A stretch of 64,000 nt of DNA, from assembly GCF_030541005.1 (NCBI RefSeq), contig NZ_JASSVM010000001.1:682001-746000 (forward strand), written 5' to 3'. Both the position numbers and the translations under genes were made by a program. Shown piece by piece: positions 43,005 through 52,006 of this stretch. The stretch's first letter is position 1, and each line of letters opens with the position of its first letter. The notes below the pieces were generated by a model. It was not told where the DNA came from, ran no database searches, and saw nothing but the letters and a program-made list of their open reading frames with translations. The stretch is from Marinobacter sp. SS5-14b. GTDB taxonomy: Bacteria > Pseudomonadota > Gammaproteobacteria > Pseudomonadales > Oleiphilaceae.

Positions 43005-44270
43005 TCAGAGCTCCACACCAAAGGCCTTGGTCACTCTCAGTGCGCTGCGCACACCGTCTTCATGGAAGCCATTGAACCAGTAGGCGCCGCAGTAGTGAGT
43101 GCGGTTGTGGTTACCAATCTCATCGTATCGTTGCTGGGCCGCTACCGCATCCAACGTGAAAACCGGATGGTCGTATTCAAAGCGCTTGATCACTTTGTCA
43201 GGCGCGATGTCGTGGCTCCGGTTGAGGGTAACGCAGAAGGTTTCGGGTGCGTCGTCAAAGTTCTGCAGAATATTCATATTGTAGGTGACGGAAACCGGCC
43301 GGGTACTGTGCTCCGGAATCATATAGTTCCAGGCGGCCCAGGCCGTACGGTTTGACGGCAACACGCTGGCGTCGGTGTGCAGCACCACATCGTTCCTCTG
43401 ATAGCCTATGGCGCCCAGAATGTCCCGTTCCCGCTCGGTGGGATCACTCAGCATGGCCAGGGCCTGGTCGCTGTGGCAGGCGAGCACGACCTGGTCGAAC
43501 CGGTGGCTCTGGCCATTGGTGACAATCGTTACACCGTCGTCATCCCGCTGAATGGCGGACACGGGGCTGTTCAGATGCGTTTTCTGCCCAAGGCGCTCCA
43601 TCATTCGGGTGACGTAAGTGGCGGAGCCGCCGGAGATCACCCGCCAGGTAGGCCGGTCGTCCACCGACAACATGCCATGATTGTTAAAGAACTGCAGGAA
43701 AAACCGGATCGGGAATTGTTCCAGAACGATTTCCGGAGCAGACCAGATAGCCGCCCCCATAGGCACGATGTAGTTTTTTCGGAAGTATCGGCTGTAACGG
43801 TTACGGTTGAGGTATTCGCCCAGGGTTTCCCCTTCGGGGATCTGACCATCAGCCAGGTCTGCCCGGGTTTCCTTGTTGAACCGGAGGATTTCCCGGATCA
43901 TCTTTAGAAAATTCAGGTTGAACACGTTTTTACGTTGGGCAAAAAGAGTGTTCAGGCTGGTGCCGTTATACTGAAGGCCCGAGGAGTGGCAGTCCACGCT
44001 AAAGCTCATGTCACTGACTTCAGATGCCACACCCAGCCGGTCCATAAGCTTCATGAAACTGGGGTAGGTCCAGTCGTTGAACACAATAAAGCCGGTATTG
44101 ACCGGCCAGGTGCGCCCACCGGCTTCGACCTGTTCGGTATTGGTATGGCCGCCTGCATAATCGGCGGCTTCAAAAAGTTCGACATCATGGTGCTCGGCAA
44201 GCAGCCAGGCAGCTGTCAAACCGGATACCCCGGCACCAATCACAGCAATTCGCTGACGATCCTGATTCAT
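43005..44270 (-). CDS. FAD-dependent amine oxidase-like oxidoreductase
   Basis: 421 residues. The N-terminal dinucleotide motif is IAVIGAGVSGLTAAWLLAEH with the acidic ribose-binding Glu in VELFEAADYAGGHTNT, and WPVNTGFIVFNDWTYPSFMK is the family block. Related proteins (COG2907) sit with DUF1365 and the cyclopropane synthase and are proposed lipid oxidases or desaturases in furan or cyclopropane fatty acid pathways. ATG at 44270 with AGGAAAA upstream is chosen; the frame opens at 44294. FAD binding is certain by motif; substrate is inference. Confidence 0.92.
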   Translation of the reverse strand: MNQDRQRIAVIGAGVSGLTAAWLLAEHHDVELFEAADYAGGHTNTEQVEAGGRTWPVNTGFIVFNDWTYPSFMKLMDRLGVASEVSDMSFSVDCHSSGLQYNGTSLNTLFAQRKNVFNLNFLKMIREILRFNKETRADLADGQIPEGETLGEYLNRNRYSRYFRKNYIVPMGAAIWSAPEIVLEQFPIRFFLQFFNNHGMLSVDDRPTWRVISGGSATYVTRMMERLGQKTHLNSPVSAIQRDDDGVTIVTNGQSHRFDQVVLACHSDQALAMLSDPTERERDILGAIGYQRNDVVLHTDASVLPSNRTAWAAWNYMIPEHSTRPVSVTYNMNILQNFDDAPETFCVTLNRSHDIAPDKVIKRFEYDHPVFTLDAVAAQQRYDEIGNHNRTHYCGAYWFNGFHEDGVRSALRVTKAFGVEL

Positions 44271-44295
44271 GCATTGTTTTCCTGTGGCAAACACT

Positions 44296-45084
44296 TCAAA
44301 CGTTTTGGTCGGAGCTTCGGGCCATGGCGGCCGCCATTCGGTCGATTAACCCTTGAGGTAACGCCCCGAGGGCTTTGAGCAACCAGGTGAAGCGGCGAGG
44401 GAAGGCGATCTCGTTCTTGCCCTTGGTCAGACCAGCGCTGATCCGGTGGGCGGCTTCTTCCGCGGTGACCAGAAAGGGCATCGGAAAATCGTTGCGGTCG
44501 GTCAGCGGGGTTTTAACGAATCCAGGTGAAACCACCACCACCTCAATGCCTTCGGCGGCAAGATCGGCCCGCAGTGCCTGGGCAAAGTAGGTCAGGCCCG
44601 CCTTGGAGGCGCCATAGCCTTCAGCGCGGCTGAAAGGAAACCACCAGGCAGACGAACTGACAATCACCAACGTGGCAGGTTTGCCTTTGGCCCGGGTGGC
44701 GCGCAGGGCCGGCAGCGCAATATCCAGGCTACGGGCAGTGCCCAGAAGGTTGGTGGTCAGGTTGGCCTCAATCACCGAGCTATCATAATCGGCGATTTCC
44801 AGATACTCGCAGGTGCCGGCGTTCAGGATCGCCATATCAAGATCGCCGAAGTGATTCAGATTGTCCGCAATGGCGGCAAGTTCTTCACGGCTGGTCGTGT
44901 CGGCCACGGCCGTACTGATCTGAGTCGGCCAGTGCTGCGCCAGTTCATCCAGTGCATGCTGGCGCCGACCGCTGATGATCAGGTTATGGCCTTCGCTCGC
45001 CAGCTGACGAACGAGCGCGGCCCCGATGCCAGACGATGCCCCGGTCAGCCAGATATTGCTTACGGACTGCAGTCGCTTGCTCAT
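44296..45084 (-). CDS. Short-chain dehydrogenase/reductase
   Basis: 262 residues, cytoplasmic. NAD(P) motif in IWLTGASSGIGAALVRQLAS, AILNAGTCEYL (NAG motif), catalytic Ser-Tyr-Lys in VIVSSSAWWFPFSRAEGYGASKAGL. The catalytic Tyr is in EGYGASK. The alkaline loop SGRRQHAL with Arg suggests NADP preference. Likely acts on a lipid-derived carbonyl or alcohol in the operon. Its start overlaps the NTF2-like gene by 4 bp (ATGA). Confidence 0.92.
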   Translation of the reverse strand: MSKRLQSVSNIWLTGASSGIGAALVRQLASEGHNLIISGRRQHALDELAQHWPTQISTAVADTTSREELAAIADNLNHFGDLDMAILNAGTCEYLEIADYDSSVIEANLTTNLLGTARSLDIALPALRATRAKGKPATLVIVSSSAWWFPFSRAEGYGASKAGLTYFAQALRADLAAEGIEVVVVSPGFVKTPLTDRNDFPMPFLVTAEEAAHRISAGLTKGKNEIAFPRRFTWLLKALGALPQGLIDRMAAAMARSSDQNV

Positions 45085-45551
45085 CCTGCTTGCCTCTTGA
45101 CCCAGCGAATGGCACCGCCCACCACTGGCAGGTTTTCATAAAGCAGCTGGCCGGCGTCGAAATAGTCACGGTGAAAGCGCACTTTGCCGTTACGGATTTC
45201 CAAGTGGCTGATACCGTCGACAAAAACAGGTTTTCCGTGGTTGATTCGCTTGTGACGGAGCTCCATGATCCACGGAATGCTGCACCAGCTTGTCTGCATA
45301 ACCGGGTCGCCAAAGCGGAACTGGCATTCCAGAACGTTACGATAGGCCCCCGCCATATACTCCGTCAGGGCGTCGAGCCCGACCACTTTACCAAAGGGGT
45401 CCTGAAACTGGATGTCCTCGCCGTAAACAAGCGGTAGCTTGCTCAGATTCCCTTTGTCCAGCTGATTGAAAAGCTGGCAAAATTGCTCAAGAACGATCTG
45501 CAAAGCCCGCTCACGGGAGCACACTTCCACAACGTTGTCGGATGGTGTCAT
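45081..45551 (-). CDS. NTF2-like (SnoaL-type) protein
   Basis: 156 residues with the NTF2-like cone fold pattern: LEQFCQLFNQLDKGNLSKLP, EDIQFQDPFGKVVGLDALTE, and a C-terminal sheet DGISHLEIRNGKVRFHRDYF. Such folds serve as ketosteroid-isomerase-like enzymes or ligand binders. Its persistent association with SDR and FAD-oxidoreductase genes of this operon type suggests it handles the same lipid substrate. Two nt separate it from the desaturase stop. Confidence 0.88.
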   Translation of the reverse strand: MTPSDNVVEVCSRERALQIVLEQFCQLFNQLDKGNLSKLPLVYGEDIQFQDPFGKVVGLDALTEYMAGAYRNVLECQFRFGDPVMQTSWCSIPWIMELRHKRINHGKPVFVDGISHLEIRNGKVRFHRDYFDAGQLLYENLPVVGGAIRWVKRQAG

Positions 45552-45553
45552 GG

Positions 45554-46510
45554 TCAGGACCTCCTCTGTCTGTTTCTGTCGGTGTCCATGGTTTCTTTCA
45601 TGATGTGAGGCGGTATCGGGTTAAGGTCCCAGATGATGCCGAGCCGGGAGAGGAGCCACAGGCCGTACCAGGTGATGTCGATCTCATACCAGCGGAAACC
45701 CTGGCGCGCCGACTGCGGCCAGCGATGATGGTTGTTGTGCCAGCCTTCACCCAGTGTCAGGAGGGCCAGCCAGAAATTATTGCGGCTGTCATCGCTGGTC
45801 TCAAACCGGCGCTTGCCCCAAACGTGCGACAGGGAATTAATCGATACCGTGGAATGGAAAAGGGCGACGGTGGAGATAAAAAATCCCCAGACCAATAGTT
45901 GAAAGCCGTTAGTGCCAAGACCGGGAGCCCAGGTAGCAAGAGCCTCGCCCAGCAGGAAGATCATGACGGCAAACACGGCCGGCACCAGCGAATCAAATCG
46001 GTTGATGAACCGCAACTCAGGAAACTTCAACCAGTCCCGGACTCTTCGTTCGTCCATAGCAAAGCCGGCGTCACAGGTGAACCACCCGATATGTGACCAC
46101 CAGAACCCTCCTTGATGGGGCGAGTGGAGGTCCTCAGGCCGGTCTGAGTGCTGGTGGTGATGGCGATGGTGTGCCGCCCACCATAAAGGTCCCCTTTGTG
46201 CCGAACTGGCACCAAGCACGGCGAACACAAATTGAGCAGGTCGGCTGGTTTTGAATGTCTTGTGTGAAAAGTATCGATGATAAAAGCCAGTGATTGAGAA
46301 CATCCGAACCAGAAAAAAGGCAATGGCAAAGCCGACTGCAAACGGGCTTGCGCCGGTGTAAAGTGCCAGTAGGCAGGCCAGGTGCAGTGCGATAAAGGGA
46401 AGTACCCTGATCCAGTTGAATTTTCTGGAGCTTGTGTCGAGGTGATCTGATCCGGCTTCGGAGTCGAACCATCTCAGAATGTTTGTTAACCAGTAATTAA
46501 CTCGGGTCAT
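45554..46510 (-). CDS. Acyl-CoA/phospholipid delta-9-type desaturase
   Basis: 318-residue integral membrane di-iron desaturase. The three histidine boxes are present: HRYFSH in GFYHRYFSHKTFKTS, HHRHHH in WWAAHHRHHHQHSDRPEDLH, and HNNHH in GEGWHNNHHRWPQSARQGF. Four transmembrane helices are visible in pairs. It introduces a double bond in saturated acyl chains, supplying the substrate for the downstream methyltransferase. First gene of an eight-gene operon. Its ATG lies only 8 bp from the divergent start at 46519. Confidence 0.94.
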   Translation of the reverse strand: MTRVNYWLTNILRWFDSEAGSDHLDTSSRKFNWIRVLPFIALHLACLLALYTGASPFAVGFAIAFFLVRMFSITGFYHRYFSHKTFKTSRPAQFVFAVLGASSAQRGPLWWAAHHRHHHQHSDRPEDLHSPHQGGFWWSHIGWFTCDAGFAMDERRVRDWLKFPELRFINRFDSLVPAVFAVMIFLLGEALATWAPGLGTNGFQLLVWGFFISTVALFHSTVSINSLSHVWGKRRFETSDDSRNNFWLALLTLGEGWHNNHHRWPQSARQGFRWYEIDITWYGLWLLSRLGIIWDLNPIPPHIMKETMDTDRNRQRRS

Positions 46511-46518
46511 AAATTGCC

Positions 46519-47538
46519 ATGCTCAAAGTAATGTCAGACACCCCTTCAATACGCAGTATCGCGGTAATCGGTTCAGGGCTCGCCGGTTTAACCTGTGCAA
46601 TTTTACTTGGCCAGTCAGGCCATCATGTCAGTGTGTTTGAGAAAAGTCGCGGGCCGGGTGGGCGCATGGCATCTAAACGAGTGGCGGAGGGTTCTGCGGA
46701 CATTGGAGCCCAGTACTTTACTGCCCGGAACCCGAAATTTTTGACGTTTCTTAAAGAGCATGCTGGGGTGGACAGTTTTCAGGAGTGGACTGCAAAGTTT
46801 GGTTTTCAGGGTCCCGGTCAAACCTGGCAGAGCTTTCCCGGCGAGCCTCGCTACGTGGGTGTTCCGCGAATGACGGCCATAACACGGGGGTTGTCCGAGA
46901 AAGTTTCGCTGCAGGCCCAGGTTCGCATTGCCCGGCTGAATCGGGTAGGTGCTCAGTGGCAGTTACTGTGTACCGACGGTGTCGATCGTGGCGTGTTTGA
47001 CCAGGTAATTATCACCGCGCCACCGGCTCAGGCGGAGGAGCTGTTGTTGGAAAGTGGCCTGACTTCGCTTGCCGATCACGTTAAAGGGCCGGTGGGTGAG
47101 ATTCTGCCATGCTGGGCTGTAGCAGCGCATTTTAATGAGGCTCCATTCACAGAATTTGAAGCGATGCGCCCGGATTCCAAAGCGCTCTATTGGGTGGCAA
47201 ATAACTCATCAAAGCCGGGGCGGAATGACTCCGGGCAATGGTGGGTGCTGCATGCCACTCCGGAATGGACAGCGGCGCATGTGGATGCCAGCTCTGACGA
47301 TGTGTCTGAACAGTTGCTTGCTGAGTTCGCAGCGATGCCCGGCCACAGCGGCGCCGCAGCAGATCAGGCCATAGCACATCGTTGGCTATACGCCCGCTCG
47401 GTTTCTGAGGGCCTGCCCGGCTATCTATTCGACGCGAAGGCGGGTGTTGGGATAGCCGGAGACTGGCTTGCCGGGGGCAGGGTGGAAGGTGCCTGGGACA
47501 GTGCCAGCCGGCTCGCCGAAGCAATGCTGGCTGGCTAA
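46519..47538 (+). CDS. FAD-dependent amine oxidase/renalase-like protein
   Basis: 339 residues with dinucleotide motif IAVIGSGLAGLTCAILLGQS, the segment VFEKSRGPGGRMASKRVAEG typical of renalase-like FAD proteins, and a C-terminal FAD contact GVGIAGDWLAGGRVEGAWDS. Two starts are possible, ATG 46519 or ATG 46531; neither has a clear ribosome site. Bacterial renalase-like enzymes oxidise dihydro-isomers of NAD(P)H, but this one may differ. Divergent from the desaturase with almost no gap. Convergent with the HD-domain gene. Confidence 0.85.
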   Translation: MLKVMSDTPSIRSIAVIGSGLAGLTCAILLGQSGHHVSVFEKSRGPGGRMASKRVAEGSADIGAQYFTARNPKFLTFLKEHAGVDSFQEWTAKFGFQGPGQTWQSFPGEPRYVGVPRMTAITRGLSEKVSLQAQVRIARLNRVGAQWQLLCTDGVDRGVFDQVIITAPPAQAEELLLESGLTSLADHVKGPVGEILPCWAVAAHFNEAPFTEFEAMRPDSKALYWVANNSSKPGRNDSGQWWVLHATPEWTAAHVDASSDDVSEQLLAEFAAMPGHSGAAADQAIAHRWLYARSVSEGLPGYLFDAKAGVGIAGDWLAGGRVEGAWDSASRLAEAMLAG

Positions 47539-47550
47539 CCCACAGGGGCG

Positions 47551-49035
47551 CTATTCGGTCAGGTCCGGAGCCGCTGAAACCGCGACTTCGGGCCGGCTGT
47601 AGAAGTGCGTGATGGTGCCGTCTTCGAATTTCGAGAAAAACGCACTGACATCGGTGATCTTCCTGAGCGAGCGTTCCCGGGTGATGGGGTTTTTAACCAA
47701 CACCTTGATGCCGTTGAAATTGTCCTGAATGTTCGAGAATCTGGCCCGCATCGAACAGGTCACCACATCGTTAGCGTTCAGCCCCAGCTCGCCGGCCAGC
47801 CAGTGGCAGTGCGTGTGAATCTCTGCCTTGCTCATATTTTCCCGGGTATCCAGGTGCTTCAGTTTCACCCGGTTTACAATACAGAACGAGTAGCTCCTCG
47901 GCTGCTTGCGGGCAACCTTGCGGAAAGCTTCCCAGAAAAAGTTGTCGGTCAGCTCAGCGAAAAAGTTCATGTCACTCAGGCAGGTATCAATCCACTCGAA
48001 GTTCTCGGCATCTTCGAGCACTTCGTTGATCGCCTCGCGCAGCAGCCAGTCAAAACCGAGCGCGGTCTTGTGGGCGTATACCTTCCGGTACATTTGATAG
48101 CGGCTGTAAACGAAATCTTCGAGCGCGCCGAGCCCTTTCTGTGTAATCGCCAAGCCCATCCAGGGCTCCGAGACATCCCATCCAAATCGCAGATTGCTGA
48201 GCAGATGATCCAGGTTAAAGCCGCCAATGGTCACGGAGCTGTGAAAGCCGTCCCGAAGCATGTAGTCGGCCCGATCCGCATCGATTTCGCCCGACACAAT
48301 CGATGACAACAGGCCCATAACCAGGCTTGGCACGTCCTGCTTTGTTATGGAACCGGCTACGGCGTCGTCTCCTGCAATAAAATTCCAGAAGGTTTGGGCA
48401 TGGCGGCGGAACGTATCGCTGGGCGTGACCTGAGTGGTTTCCATGATGCCAATGACGTCTTCTGCATTCAGGCCCGCGCCTCCAAGGTCGACAGCGGACA
48501 GCACTTCGTGGGCGACCCGAACCGAGTAATGCTCATGCTCCAGCTCTTCAGGTTCTTCCGGGTGATACAGGGTGTAGTCCACGCCCTGCCACAGATCCAG
48601 AAAACGCTGGGGCCGGGACATCAGATCGCGAATGCGGCGGGCCTGGGTGAACTGATGTGAAAAGCTGGAGTGGCCGCTGTCGTGCAGCAGGCACCCGAGC
48701 CGGATCACCTTGGCCAGATAGTCGATCGCATCGAGCTGACTGAGGCTCAGATCTGTTCGTTCGCTGAGCTGACGCTCCCGCAGGTAGGCATCAATCATCG
48801 AGCGAAACATCCGGGTGCCTACGTGCATCACACCGATGCTGTGCAGAAACCGGGAATGGGTCGCCCCGGGGAATACCAGGCTCAGAATGTCGTTCTGGCA
48901 AATGTTTCGCAAACGCTGAAACAGGGGGTGGTCGATGACCTGGATTTCGTGCCGATAGAGCGGAATGCCACCATGAACCGGGTCCATGATCAGCTTGTCG
49001 TAGGCACCGAGCAGGTCATTGACGGCACGTCGCAT
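47551..49035 (-). CDS. HD-domain phosphohydrolase (dGTPase/SAMHD1-like)
   Basis: 494 residues. HD motif: THSRFLHSIGVMHVGTRMF, then RLGCLLHDSGHSSFSHQF (H...HD) and the distal Asp in SGEIDADRADYMLRDGF. This arrangement is that of COG1078 enzymes related to SAMHD1, which hydrolyse dNTPs or related nucleotides. The N terminus DPVHGGIPLYRHEIQVIDHP is also typical. Beyond residue 300 it is helical and basic. Not known as an essential gene; a role in nucleotide balance or phage defence is inference only. Confidence 0.9.
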   Translation of the reverse strand: MRRAVNDLLGAYDKLIMDPVHGGIPLYRHEIQVIDHPLFQRLRNICQNDILSLVFPGATHSRFLHSIGVMHVGTRMFRSMIDAYLRERQLSERTDLSLSQLDAIDYLAKVIRLGCLLHDSGHSSFSHQFTQARRIRDLMSRPQRFLDLWQGVDYTLYHPEEPEELEHEHYSVRVAHEVLSAVDLGGAGLNAEDVIGIMETTQVTPSDTFRRHAQTFWNFIAGDDAVAGSITKQDVPSLVMGLLSSIVSGEIDADRADYMLRDGFHSSVTIGGFNLDHLLSNLRFGWDVSEPWMGLAITQKGLGALEDFVYSRYQMYRKVYAHKTALGFDWLLREAINEVLEDAENFEWIDTCLSDMNFFAELTDNFFWEAFRKVARKQPRSYSFCIVNRVKLKHLDTRENMSKAEIHTHCHWLAGELGLNANDVVTCSMRARFSNIQDNFNGIKVLVKNPITRERSLRKITDVSAFFSKFEDGTITHFYSRPEVAVSAAPDLTE

Positions 49036-49149
49036 GGTTACAAATCTCCCAAAATGATGAGTCTGGCCTTGTTATATCACAAGGGCATGCCAGAATAGGC
49101 GGTATAAAGCCGGTTTTTCTTTTATCGCTGGTAGTTTAGGGCAATCAAC

Positions 49150-50358
49150 ATGACCTCGCGCACTGAGCGCATACTGATTATCGACGCCGACGAACAGGCC
49201 CGCTTAGACTTGTCACGGTACCTTGAGGCCAGGGGCTTCTACGTGACCGGTTATCCGGATCTCAGTGCTGCCCGGTGCCTTTTCAATGACAGCATCCCCG
49301 ATGTGATCTTCGCAGACCTGTCACCTGAGGCCATCAGGGATCTTTCCCGTCGGCTGGATCAGGCGGAGAGTTTCACTCCGATCGTAGCCTGTTCCAACAG
49401 TCCATCGAGTAACGAGGTTGTTCAGTTGCTTCGTGCCGGCGCAGCCGATGTTGTGCTCAAACCTTGCAATGACGACAAGGGTGCATTGGATGATGTGATC
49501 GGTAAGCTGTTTGACCGGGTTCGGGTTAACCGCCTGAACCAGCTATACCGGCAGGAGCTCGAAGAAGCCAACCGGGATTTGCGCAGTGGCATTGCAGAGC
49601 TGAGGGCAGACCAGAACGCGGGCCGCAAGGTGCAGCTCAAAATGCTGCCGGACCACAAGCTGGAATTGTCGGGCCTGCATGTGGACCACCTGATCAAACC
49701 CTCCCTGTACCTGAGCGGCGACTTCCTCGATTACTTCCGCCTTACCGAAGACAAAGTGTTGGTGTATATCGCAGATGTATCCGGCCATGGTGCCAGTTCC
49801 GCCTTTGTTACCGTTCTTCTGAAAAACCTGACCAATCGCCTTCAGCGCAACCTTCGCCGGAAATCCAGTGACGACATTCTGCACCCGGAGCGCTTCCTCG
49901 AACGCATTAACTCCGAATTGCTGGATACGGGTCTCGGCAAACACGTAACGGTCTTTGTAGGCATTATTTCAATTTCTGAGCGAATATTAAGCTATGCGGT
50001 AGGGGCTCACTTCCCAATGCCGATACTTTCGTATCTGGATGGCGAGACCCGTTTTCTGGAAGGTAGCGGGTTGCCGGTGGGGCTTTTTGAGACACCGGAG
50101 TGGGAGCTGTACACGGTAAAACTTGATCGCCCCTTTCGGTTGTTGCTCTTTTCAGACGGTATTCTGGAAGTGATCGCCGCGAAATCGCTGGATGAAAAGG
50201 AAAAGACACTACTTGAACTCGTTTCAGGAGGTAGTCACACTATCGCATCGCTGAGCGACGCTCTGGGCCTTGGTAAAATCTCGGAGCTGCCTGACGATAT
50301 AGCGATAGTATCGGTAACTGACTCGTTAATCGGGTCAGATAACACGTCGTCGACTTAG
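49150..50358 (+). CDS. rssB: Response regulator with PP2C phosphatase domain (RssB-like)
   Basis: 402 residues. Receiver domain about 1-125 (ILIIDADEQARLDLSRYLEA, phospho-Asp in IPDVIFADLSPEA, Lys in DVVLKPCND), a coiled-coil linker, and a SpoIIE/PP2C domain from about 165 with metal Asp residues in LSGDFLDYFR and VYIADVSGHGASSAFV, and LLLFSDGILEVI. In Pseudomonas aeruginosa RssB has this two-domain form and is paired with a STAS protein. Phosphatase activity is expected on the partner STAS protein encoded next. It lacks the third, kinase-like domain seen in HsbR. Confidence 0.88.
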   Translation: MTSRTERILIIDADEQARLDLSRYLEARGFYVTGYPDLSAARCLFNDSIPDVIFADLSPEAIRDLSRRLDQAESFTPIVACSNSPSSNEVVQLLRAGAADVVLKPCNDDKGALDDVIGKLFDRVRVNRLNQLYRQELEEANRDLRSGIAELRADQNAGRKVQLKMLPDHKLELSGLHVDHLIKPSLYLSGDFLDYFRLTEDKVLVYIADVSGHGASSAFVTVLLKNLTNRLQRNLRRKSSDDILHPERFLERINSELLDTGLGKHVTVFVGIISISERILSYAVGAHFPMPILSYLDGETRFLEGSGLPVGLFETPEWELYTVKLDRPFRLLLFSDGILEVIAAKSLDEKEKTLLELVSGGSHTIASLSDALGLGKISELPDDIAIVSVTDSLIGSDNTSST

Positions 50359-50371
50359 TGGCAGTGTGAAA

Positions 50372-50863
50372 ATGGCTGGTTATAAGATCCTGCAGGCAGA
50401 CAAGCAGGGAATTTACGTCCTGAAGTTTATTGGAGAAATCCGGCTGAACCTGTGTTCGACGCTGGACAATCTGGTTGAATCCATAACACGGGACCCTGAG
50501 TTCAAAACCGTGGTTATTGATCTGACCGAAACGGAAATTGTCGATAGCACTACCCTGGGGCTGCTTGCCAAGATCGCAATGGCAGCGTTTAAACAGAGTC
50601 AGTTTCTGCCAACCCTTATTTCCACAAACCCCGATATAACCCGCATAATTTCCTCTATGGGCTTTGACAAAATATTTATTATTGTCCGCGAGCCTGCCTC
50701 CCGAATTGAAGAACTTGAAGAAATTCCCGTGCTCAAGGCCAGCGAGCAGCAGGTTCGCGATAAAGTGCTGGACGCCCATAAGGTACTCATGGGAATGAAC
50801 AGTAAAAACCGGGAGGAATTCAAGAATCTGGTGCGTGCCCTGGAGTGCGAGGAGCCGGGCTGA
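50372..50863 (+). CDS. rssC: STAS-domain anti-sigma factor antagonist (RssC/HsbA-like)
   Basis: 163 residues. STAS core YVLKFIGEIRLNLCSTLDNL, VVIDLTETEIVDSTTLGLLA with the phosphorylatable Ser in VDSTTLG, followed by a helical tail unique to HsbA/RssC proteins. It lies 13 nt after the PP2C gene. Start at ATG 50372 (GTG 50366 is possible). In partner switching the dephosphorylated form binds an anti-sigma factor or FlgM-like target and thereby affects motility or biofilm genes; the target here is unknown. Confidence 0.88.
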   Translation: MAGYKILQADKQGIYVLKFIGEIRLNLCSTLDNLVESITRDPEFKTVVIDLTETEIVDSTTLGLLAKIAMAAFKQSQFLPTLISTNPDITRIISSMGFDKIFIIVREPASRIEELEEIPVLKASEQQVRDKVLDAHKVLMGMNSKNREEFKNLVRALECEEPG

Positions 50864-50917
50864 GCCCGGTCATCTGCCGCTGCGGGGTCTTGTCCGACAT
50901 CAACAAACGGAAGGGAT

Positions 50918-51979
50918 ATGCCTGATAACGCAACGCCCATGAAAGATATGGCGACTTCACAGAACGTAACAGTGCTCGGCGGCGGTAGTTTTGGGACCGC
51001 AATGGCCAAAGTGCTGGGTGAAAACGGCCATACCGTGCATTTTTGGATGCGCGACGAGCAACAGGCCGATGAAATCCGTTCCACTCGTATCAATGCCCGC
51101 TACATGCCGGGAATCGTTCTGGAAGGTGATATCCAGCCAACAACCGATCTTGCCGGAGCGGTCAGCAAATCGGATGTGGTTTTCGTTGCCATTCCATCAA
51201 AAGCCTTTCGTTCGGTTATCCGGGATAACAGCCATGCGTTCCGGGAAGGTCAGATTGTTGTCAGCCTGACTAAAGGCATTGAAGAGCACGGCTTCAAGCT
51301 GATGAGTGAGATCCTGCTGGAAGAAATACCCCGTTGCCGTTCCGGTGTGCTCAGCGGCCCCAATCTGGCCGGAGAAATTGTTAATCGGGAACTCACTGCC
51401 ACCGTAATCGCAGCGAAAGACCCCGAGGTTCGCCGTGCGGTTCAGGATCTGCTGGGCTGCGAGTATTTCCGGGTTTATGCCAACGTTGATGTTTATGGCG
51501 TGGAGCTCGCCGGAGCCTTGAAAAACATCTACGCCATAGTGGCGGGCCTTGCCTCGGCTCTGGAGTTGGGCGAAAACGCTAAAGCCATGCTGATTACTCG
51601 CGGATTGGCAGAAATGAGCCGGTTTGCCGTCAGTCTTGGTGCTAACCCGATGACGTTTATGGGGCTGGCGGGCGTGGGCGACCTAATTGCAACGTGCACC
51701 TCCAACAAGAGCCGTAACTTCCGCGTTGGTTACGCGGTCGGTAAAGGTAAAAAGCTGGATGAAGCCGCACAGGAGCTTGGCCAGGTAGCCGAGGGTATCT
51801 ATACGCTGAAACTGGTGCGCGAAAAGTCTGATTCAATAGGCATCTACATGCCCCTGGTGCGCGGGTTGTACGAAATTCTTTACGAAAACGCATCAATAAG
51901 TGCAGTGATTAACAGCCTGATGATGGCGGTTCAGAATTCAGACGTCGAGTTTATCTTGCCGCGCACCATTACCCAGTAG
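50918..51979 (+). CDS. gpsA: Glycerol-3-phosphate dehydrogenase [NAD(P)+]
   Basis: Reduces dihydroxyacetone phosphate to sn-glycerol-3-phosphate for phospholipid synthesis. Motifs: [20 protein letters not shown] for NAD(P), [23 protein letters not shown] segment ([13 protein letters not shown]), catalytic Lys in [19 protein letters not shown] and [19 protein letters not shown]. 353 residues from ATG at 50918; a later ATG (50951 region) would shorten the unusual N-terminal tail. GGAAGGG lies upstream. It starts 54 nt after rssC and is followed by sixA within 27 nt. Confidence 0.95.
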   Translation: MPDNATPMKDMATSQNVTVLGGGSFGTAMAKVLGENGHTVHFWMRDEQQADEIRSTRINARYMPGIVLEGDIQPTTDLAGAVSKSDVVFVAIPSKAFRSVIRDNSHAFREGQIVVSLTKGIEEHGFKLMSEILLEEIPRCRSGVLSGPNLAGEIVNRELTATVIAAKDPEVRRAVQDLLGCEYFRVYANVDVYGVELAGALKNIYAIVAGLASALELGENAKAMLITRGLAEMSRFAVSLGANPMTFMGLAGVGDLIATCTSNKSRNFRVGYAVGKGKKLDEAAQELGQVAEGIYTLKLVREKSDSIGIYMPLVRGLYEILYENASISAVINSLMMAVQNSDVEFILPRTITQ

Positions 51980-52006
51980 TGAGTTGACCTGAGAGAGGGG
52001 AGTGTT

